Assembly: GCA_015680685.1 (NCBI GenBank)
Contig: MNCI01029622.1
Location: 912,554-972,553, forward strand
Source of the DNA: Gnetum montanum
Taxonomy: Eukaryota > Streptophyta > Gnetopsida > Gnetales > Gnetaceae
Reading direction: 5' to 3'
DNA: 60,000 nucleotides
Below are positions 22,101-31,100 of this stretch, piece after piece (the first letter of the stretch is position 1; each line of letters starts with the position of its first letter). The notes beneath the pieces are model-generated. The model made no database searches, was not told the origin of the DNA, and saw only the letters and a list, made by a program, of their open reading frames with translations. Made by a program: the position numbers and the translations under genes.

Positions 22101-25100
22101 GCTGTACAATTACAATCACCACACTGCAGGCATACACTGGAAAATAATTCTATCTCTGGAGGGGTAAAACTACCAGAGTTTCGCTAAAGGACTAAAAACT
22201 TAGTTGAGAAACAAGGGAGAGCTACCTCTTATTTATAGAACTGGTGGCAGGCTGCGATATCACGTACGCGATATTGCGGTCGCCCAAAATGCGACTCATT
22301 AGGTAGCATGTGTACTGGCTATCCTAAGCTCCTAGAAAGGTTTTCTTTGTTGCACATTGATCAAAATTTTCTTATCTGGGATCTTAGGTTTGTATATTAG
22401 CATGGCCCTTGAAGGAAAATTTGCATAAATAATATAAGGTCCTTCCCATTGTATTTGAAATTTAGTACATTATGGCACATGTGTGGTATTCTTGTAAAGA
22501 ACCTTATCTCTTGGCTGATATTTAACTTTCCTAATTCTTAGATCAAGGTCAAGGTTGAGGTCACATGTCGTGGATAGTGTATAGAGCTCAGTTTGAATGG
22601 GAAGCATTGGTAATTTACTGTACACTAACTCATAGGGAGAGTAGCCTGTAGGGAGTTTCCATGTGGAGCAGTATGCCCAAAGAGCATCGTTTAGTTTAGT
22701 GCTCTAGTATCACCTAAACTTGCTAATGGTTCTTGTCAATATCTTCATAATCTCCCTGTTGGTGACTTCTACTTGACCATTAGCTTAGGGGTGGTATGGT
22801 GTAGTCAAGTTATGCTCAACCCCTAAGCGTTGCATTAATTTCTAAAAAGTTGCACCTGTGAAGTGTGTATCATTGTTTGAAATAAGTGCATGTAGCACAC
22901 CAAACCTATTTATGATTTGTTTTTGAACAAATTGTGTAGTTTTAGATGATGTGAAATCTTTAATAGTAGTTGCTTTAGCCCATTTTGTTAGGTAATCAAT
23001 GGCAACAATAATATAAGCTTTTTCATTGGACATTGGTGTAATCGACCCCATNAGCTTAGGGGTGGTATGGTGTAGTCAAGTTATGCTCAACCCCTAAGCG
23101 TTGCATTAATTTCTAAAAAGTTGCACCTGTGAAGTGTGTATCATTGTTTGAAATAAGTGCATGTAGCACACCAAGCCTATTTATGATTTGTTTTTGAACA
23201 AATTGTGTAGTTTTAGATGATGTGAAATCTTTAATAGTAGTTGCTTTAGCCCATTTTGTTAGGTAATCAATGGCAACAATAATATAAGCTTTTTCATTGG
23301 ACATTGGTGTAATCGACCCCATAAAATCAATTCCCCAAATGTCGAAGGGTTCTAAAGGTTGAATCCATTGTTGTAGACCCTCCATTCTAGCAGTCATTCC
23401 CCCATCATGTTGATAGTGCTCATAAGATTGGTCGAAATGATGGGCGTCTCGAAATAATGTAGGCCAATAATATCCTGCAAGAAGATCTTGATGGTCGTTC
23501 GTCTCCTAGTGTAATGACCCCCACAAGGACCCTCATGAGTGTCTTGGAGAACTCACAGTTGATCTATATTGGGAACAGACCATCGAACCAAGCCATTGGG
23601 ACACACTTTGTAAAGTTTCCCATTGATCTCCATAAAGTACTTGACTCAGTGAAGAAACTATTGTTTCTTCTTAAGGTTTAACTCTTGTGGTCTTTGTTGG
23701 GTGAGGAAATAGGTAAGAATGTTACTGTACCAATTTGTCTCCATGGGTGATTAATTATTTACTACACCAGCAAAGAGGAATTCATCAGGGAAATGATCAA
23801 AAATTGGATATGCATCCTCTTTGTTGTCCCATCACAACTAAGATAAATGATCAGCAACTACATTCTTGGTGCCCTTACGATCGATCATCGTTAAATCAAA
23901 CTCTTGTAAGATTATAAGCCATCATATGATACGAGGGCTACCATTGGCTTATTCATGAGGAACCAGATTGCATTATGATCTATATGTATATATACTTTAT
24001 ATACCAATACATAGTGTCTAAACTTTTCTAGTGCAAACACTACAACCATTAATTCTTTTTTTGTGGTAGTGTAGTTAAGTTGTGCGCCAGCAATACTTCT
24101 ACTTACAAAGTGGATGTAATAAGGATGCTTCTAGTCATCTAACTATGTAAGTACAACTCCTAAATCATAGTTGGATGTGTCAATCATGATATGGAATGGT
24201 TTGGACTAGTTAGAAGCTTATAGAATGGGTGTTTCTAATAGCTTCTGTTTCAGAGTTTGGAAAGCTAATTCGCATTCCATGGTCCACTCAAAAGGTATGT
24301 CCTTTTTCGTTAATTTCACCAATGTTTTGGAAACCTTTGAAAAGTTCTCAATAAATCTCCTATAGTAGCCACTATGTCCAAGGAATGACCGAATATCTTT
24401 GACAGTTTCCGGTTGATGGGTAATTCCTTGGATAATTTTGATTTTCTCGAGGTCTATTTCTATCCCTATATGTGAGATTTTGTGCCCTAGTACTACGCCT
24501 TTTTGGATCATTAAATGGATTTTCTATGAGTTGAGCCTCAAATTGGTTTCTACACATCTTTTTAACACTTGCTCCAACTAGTTTAAGGCTTGATCAAAGT
24601 TTGCTCCATAAGTGGAGAAGTTGTCCATAAAGACCTTCACGCCATTCCCTATCTACTATTGGAATATGCTTAGAACTAGTCGTTGAAATGTTGTTGGGGC
24701 ATTGCACAAGCCAAATGACATCTATTCATATGTGAACATTCCCCAAGGATTGGTGAACGTAGTCTTGGCTTGGTCTTCTGGGGCTATTTGTATTTGGTTA
24801 TATCTGCTATATCCATCCAGAAAACTGTAATAGCGATGCCCTATGATGGTGTCTAAGACTTGGTTGACAAATGGTAATGGAAAGTGATCTTTGAATGTTG
24901 CCATATTTAGTAGCCTAAAATTTATGCACATCCTCCATTTTCCTCCTTTTTTAGGCACAATAACTAAGGGGCTAACCCATTTGCTATTAGCAATGGGGTA
25001 TTTGAGCCCAGCCTTGAGAAGCTGTTTGATTTTTTCCTTAACTACTTGCTTCAGCTTAGGGTTCAATCGCCTCTACGGTTGTCTTCGAGGCTTCATGGAG

Positions 25101-28100
25101 GGCTCAGTGTAAATTTTATGTTAGCATATCCTAGGATCTATTCAAGTTAATTTGGGGTATGAACAAGTGAAGGCTTTCGACCATTTATTTATTACCTTCA
25201 GCATTTCTTCTTTCTGTTGAGGAGCAAGCTTAGCATTGAAAATTACTGGTTTTCCATTTTTAAGGAACGTGTATTCCATACTTGTGGGTAATGGTTTCAA
25301 CCCGAGGGGCTCCTACTTAAATTTCTTAGAGATTTCCAACTTCCCCCAGTTGATATTTTCAAGGTTAAGACTTGGAAGTTGGCAGTGGACTTGCTCTAAT
25401 GCGTCTATGCTATTGATGTAAGCACAAGCCAAACCCTTACTTGGTTCCATGTATATGAGTGAACTACTTTCTTAATTAGCTATCAACCACTAGGTGTCTT
25501 CCTGTTGTGTGGCTGCTGCATATAGGCATTTTTGTATGTTAATCACTTGTGCACATTGACTGCATGTAGGCAATGCTAAACTTTGCACAAACCATGACCT
25601 CTGCACGCAATTACACCCTGTGTCACTATATGCGATGCATGGAACTTTTTTCTTCTCGATCTTTCTGAATGTATTTTCCTTTGACATTTCTAGGGAAAGA
25701 TTGTGGATTCCTAGCCGTGCATCAATGGTGATTAGCCATGCTCTTCCCATTATGATTGGGAAGTCCCCCTTACAATTGTTTACCTAAATCACTAGGAAGT
25801 CAGCTAGGTACGACCACCCACAAATAGTGGTAACAATGTCTTCCACCACTCCCAATGGAACAATGATGGACTGGTTAGCCAACTCTAGATAGATGTTTCT
25901 CTTTTTCATTGGAGGCAGGTTCTACGCCTTGTACATTTCTTGAGAAATCAAGATGACACCAGAACCTAAATCCAAAAGACCCTTGCATGGTGCATTTTCA
26001 GCAATTTGTAAGTATATCTGAGGACTTCTAAGATCAGAGAATTTCTTGGGAAGGTGGCTAGCTTTGATCCAATCGGTGACGACATGTGTTTGCATGATCG
26101 TATGCATTGAGAGAGGCAATTGGGTTGAAGGGGGCTCTGAAGTTTTGATTGATACTAAGGCGTCTAAGGAATCAGCTGCTTGTGATTGCAAGGGTTTGAT
26201 TAGTCTGTTGGTTCTAAAGAAAGGTCTTTTCTTTATGTGGTTGTTGGAACCAATAGTAGGTTGAGAGTTAATAGCCCTCGTGGCATTATGTTGCTATAGT
26301 TGGGTAGGGATTTCACCTTGCATCGTGGGAGTAGGTGGTAGTAGAGCTATTGGTGGAAGAGATGTGGCCAGATGAGAAGGATAATATGCTTGCAGAATAT
26401 TATCTCTAGAAGAGGGAGTCCCATAATACTCACGGGCTTGGTAGTAAGGTTGAGAAGTGACGTGGCCAGTAGAGTCACATGGGGAGATTGGCTGCTGTAC
26501 ATAATATCCATATGGGTCAGGTTGCCGATAAGGATACTATTGCCTTGGTGGTGGCATTCCCCATGATTGTGGGTGCTGCCATTATTGATATTGCTCAATT
26601 GGTTGTGGTGGAGTTCCAGTGGGACAATATGTTAAGGGTTGGTGGAATAGCCTTGGGTTACCTTAAGGATAAGGTAACCTTCGAGGTGTTTTCCTTTTGT
26701 TTAATCGTGGGTTGAGTGCATACACCCCAGACTCCTACAGATATGAGATTATAGGGCAACATCCCTTAGGATGGTCATATTGACATATCTCACATCCACT
26801 ATCATTGTTTGTTTCCGAATCATTTTTATAGCTTTTATGGTTTTATGTCCTACGCTAGTAGGGAAGGAGAGAGGTAACTAAGTAACTAATTTAACTTAAT
26901 TACTCATTAACTACGTTCTAACTACTCCTAGCACCAGCATCCATTCCCACTTGCTATACACATCCTGAACCAGTGCAACACTGCTGGGATTACCAAACAC
27001 TATCGTTATTGGGTTACCAAGCATTACACGCATGCTTGAAGTGGTTGTGCTTGTGTAATTTAACGATTTGCTTAATTGATCAAAATGAATTGCTGTGCTA
27101 ATAACATAAATGTAAAGTGCATAAAATAAAATAAAATAAAATAAATGCATAAGAAAATAAAAAAAAAGAAATGCGTAAGAAAACAAATCTCAAGTGCTGC
27201 AAGGATGAATCAAAGAGCTCGTCTTTATTGCCAACACAATGGTGTGCTCAGGTACATCAATACTTGAATAAAGATCTGTCCACACCTAGACCTCCTGCTA
27301 TAGGCACTTGGAAAATACTCTAACTTTCAAATAGACTACAAGAGTTTCGCTACTTGACTGCTAAAAGACTTCCCCCCAATTGTGCACCTGGGCACTGTAT
27401 TTATAGACTTGGAAGCAACTACTCTAATAATTAGAGTAACCACTCTAATAATTAGAATAACTACTAAAGTAACCACTAGAGTACCCACTCTAATAATTAG
27501 AATAATTGCTAGAGTAACCGCTAGAGTAACCACTCTAATAATTAGAGTAACTGCTAGAGTAACTAGTCTAATAATTAGAATAACTACTATAGTAACCATT
27601 CTCATCAGCTTAATTTTAGAAGGTTGGGCCTTGTTGTACGAAGATCAATGTCCATGGTTTGTTGATGTGTTCAACAAATTATCATCTATGGAAATTTTGA
27701 TCCCACACAGTCATTGTATTAAAGGTATTAGATTATTTAATTAACTACCAAAAAAATGTATGTTTTTGGATCTATGATAATTTTGTATATCCAGATTTTG
27801 ATTCAAAGATACTAATTACGTTAGGTTTTATTTTTGTTTGATATGTTGACCAAGGTGATCTTTTTAAAGTATCAAAGAGGTTGTTATGGTTGAAATGTAC
27901 TATTTTCTATATTATGAGATCCCTTGGACACTATGTTTAAAACATGTGAGAAGTTGACGCATCTATGCACAACACTCTTAGAATTGGTATTTAATAATGC
28001 ACTTCTATTAGAGTTAGAAATTGGCTAGCGAGAGCCTATTTGCTAAGTTTTAAAAAATGCAGTAACTTTTAAAATTGAGTGTTCTATTCCAGGTTTTAAA

Positions 28101-31100
28101 TGTAATGTTATGCTGATTTAAAATTGATTGGTGAGAGTCTGTTGCTAAAGTTTTAAAAATACAATCAACTTTTAAAGTTGTGCTCCATTCCAAGTTTCTA
28201 AATGTCCTGATTTTCCTCTTATTATTTTAAATCTTGGTAAAAATTATAACTACAAGTTAATAGCTATAAACATAAATAAAACAGCATAAGGCCATAATTA
28301 ATGATGGAGTGTAGTTGCAGGATGGCTTTAATAACATTGCATAATTTACGTAATTTTAATTATTTTAGTTATCTGTTTTAATAACTGGCCTCTACCGCGA
28401 AACAAAATAACTTGTATAGTGTATATTTACACAAGTAATCCGTCAGAGGCAATTTGAGAATAACCTAAAAGGAAAAACCCGTTTTCTTTAACGTTAGAAC
28501 CATGCTTTAATTTTACCTATATTTTTCAAAATGAAAATCTTTCTTTATTTCTTTTTAACAAAAGAAACAGTAATGTGGTATGACTGGTATCCCATTCGAT
28601 AAAAATCTAATGTCCTGCATTAACAGGAGGCTCCATCAAAACTGAGACAACTTATTATACTGCATTGCATACAACTGAACAGGCTTCCAGAAGCGATCGG
28701 AAGGCTTAGGCATTTATCTTTCGTTAATCTGAATGATTGTAAATCTTTGAAATTCATTCCAGAAAGTTTTGGCCAGCTACAAGGATTGAAAGATCTCCAA
28801 TTGCGGGGATGCTCTGCATTGGAACGGTTGCCGGAGACTCTGGGAGGACTGACCAGCTTACGTAGTTTGACCATGAGTGAATGTTTTGCACTGGTGTCAT
28901 TGCCAGAGTCAATTGGGAAACTTCAGCAGTTGTCTTCCATATTTCTTGATAAATGCACGTCTTTGAAAATTATTCCACATAGCTTTGGCCAGCTACAAGG
29001 ATTGAAAGATCTCTACCTGTCGAAGTGCAAAGCATTGAAACAGTTGCCAGAGTCTTTTGGAGATTTAAGAAATTTAATTTCCATGAAGATGAATTATTGT
29101 GACGCAATGGTCTCATTGCCAGAATCGTTTGGGAAACTGTTACAACTAGAATGGCTGAATATCAGCAGTTGCAATGGTTTGGAAAGGCTACCACAATCAT
29201 TCCAGTGCTTGACAAGCTTATCTCACCTAACTCTGTCAGACTGTCGCAAAATAAGATTATCACCAGAGAAGTTCCGAGAGATACAGCCCCGGGGCCGGGG
29301 GGGATGGTATTTCTCAATAAATTTGGATGATGATATGGAGTTTGCAGATTCCTGGTTTGCGCGAATGGGTAACGTGGAGCACCCAAACTTTGATTTTTGG
29401 AAAAATTATTCAATATGGCATTCTCAAGTTCCGCAGCGACACAATCTCAGATGGCTGCTGCGCGAGGTTGCCCAAGACATCCAAATGAAAACAAAGAGAT
29501 ACCTTGATAGTATTAATAATAACAATGCTACAGGTGCATCTCAAGTAAGTCTTGAGTTCATTGACATTCATTTGATCGAAGCTGTCTGCAATATGACCTT
29601 TCCCTGTAAAGTCACATGGCTGAGTTTCCAAGGCTTCTGGAATTTACGAGAGCTGCCCCAATTTGTAGGTAACAGTCGGTATATGACAACGCTGAATCTC
29701 TCCGATTGCTACACTCTCCAAAAGCTTCCGGAAAGTCTCGGAAGTCTTTCATGTTTAGAAGATCTCTCCCTTTACTGGTGCTGCAATTTACAAAAGTTGC
29801 CAGACACCATTAGCAACTTACCAAATCTAAGAAACTTAATAGTTGTCGGTTGCCTTGCTTTGAAAGGATTACCGTCGCTCCGGAATCTTTCTTGCCTTGA
29901 AGCGCTGATGGTAGAACATTGCTGGATGGTGGAAGCAATCCACATACAAGGATTATTTAATCTAGAAAGTCTTACCGTTAGCAATTGTTTCAACCTCAAG
30001 AGCATTGTTGGGCTTTCAGACCTCGGGAAACTTGAAAGGCTTGAAATTGAAGGATGTATGAATCTCAAGAGCATTGTTGGGCTTTCAAATATCTGCAAAC
30101 TTCAAACACTTGTAATCGTAGGGTGTATTAGCCTGAGACACATGTCACTGACAGTCGGCGGCTTTGCCTCTTTCAACTCTTTGTCTTGGCTCATAATCGA
30201 TGGGTGTTACCAGTTACGGTTTTCTGAAGACCTTGTGGAACGCCTGCCTCCTACTTTAAGTTTCTGCTGGCTCTGGGACAACCACAACGCTGTTCATACA
30301 GAGAAGGGTGCTGAGGTAAGTGCAATTCGATTCTTAATATAATTCGCAGGTCTGGTACATGTACGAACGTAAGTTATCCATTTATGAACGGAGAGTGGAT
30401 TATAATAGAGAGACCTGGCGGGGTCAATTATGTTGAATGCAGAGGTTAAAGGCGAAAACCAGCCCGCTATTTTTTGCTACAGTGAAAGAAAGGCTCAGAC
30501 ATGTGCTGCTCAGCGGTAGCAGCCCAGATAAGCCTTCTTCATTCTTCATTCATGAATTTGCAGAGCATACACATGTCCCTTCTCTCCCATTTATTGCACA
30601 CGCAACGGCGGTGTGTTGTGTTTCAAGCGTTTACGCTGTTGACTTTCCCGACCATATTCCTCTGCCTGTAACCGTCTTTAAACTTCCGGATTTCTGTAAT
30701 TTAAATTTTAGGCGTTTTGATTTCGGGGAAGAAATCCATGTTGATGTACAAGGCTTCACCGAGTTCAACGTCAGACAACACATTGAAAGGGGCGATTTTG
30801 ACTTGAAAGTTCACGTATCAGAGGACCCCAGTTGTCATGACTTTCATGGTGTTCCCTATCCAAGCTACGAAGCAAGTGTAAAGGAAGGATGTATCATATT
30901 TCTGGATGGCGGATGGAAAGAGCAAAGCAAAACATTGGCTTCTGAGATACGCAACATCTTTCTTTCAGAACATAGAAAGCAGCGCTTGATGTCTCAGGCA
31001 TGGACTGAACTGCCTTCTCAGCTACGGATTCATGATTTTTCAGCACTCGACATTGCAGGTTGCCAAATAAGCAAGATCTCTCGTCATTGCAACACCTGTA

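Larger units (their letters stand above)
13881..22301 (-). mobile_element. E1b: Athila-like element with gag and extra ORF, lacking pol
   Basis: Complete LTR-to-LTR element of 8421 bases inside E1, coding strand minus. The 5' LTR is 21506-22301, followed by a tRNA-Asp-type primer site, gag (21364 to about 20241), a Pro-rich tail (to 19409), a noncoding stretch, a long extra ORF (17535 to about 14830), a G-rich tract and the 3' LTR 13881-14662. I found no protease, RT, RNase H or integrase motif. It is therefore structurally non-autonomous and would need pol in trans. TSD is GGTAG. Confidence 0.88.
11115..27607 (-). mobile_element. E1: Ty3/gypsy (Athila-like) gag-pol retrotransposon, nested host
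   Basis: Coding strand is minus. The 3' LTR is 11115-11851 and the truncated 5' LTR 26822-27607. LTR ends are TGATGAG...CTCATCA, with a 5-base TSD GCTTA. The internal region runs from a gag remnant (26821) through protease, RT, RNase H and integrase (to 22307), continues at 13875 after the nested E1b insertion, and ends with a G-rich polypurine-like tract next to the 3' LTR. PR, RT and RNase H lie in one frame broken by stops; integrase is in another. The primer site and start of gag are missing, so the copy cannot be autonomous. It lies antisense within the TNL intron. Confidence 0.88.

Noticed and set aside
22842-23051. A second integrase domain in E1
   Set aside because: The near-identical block next to a single N is better explained as an assembly duplication.
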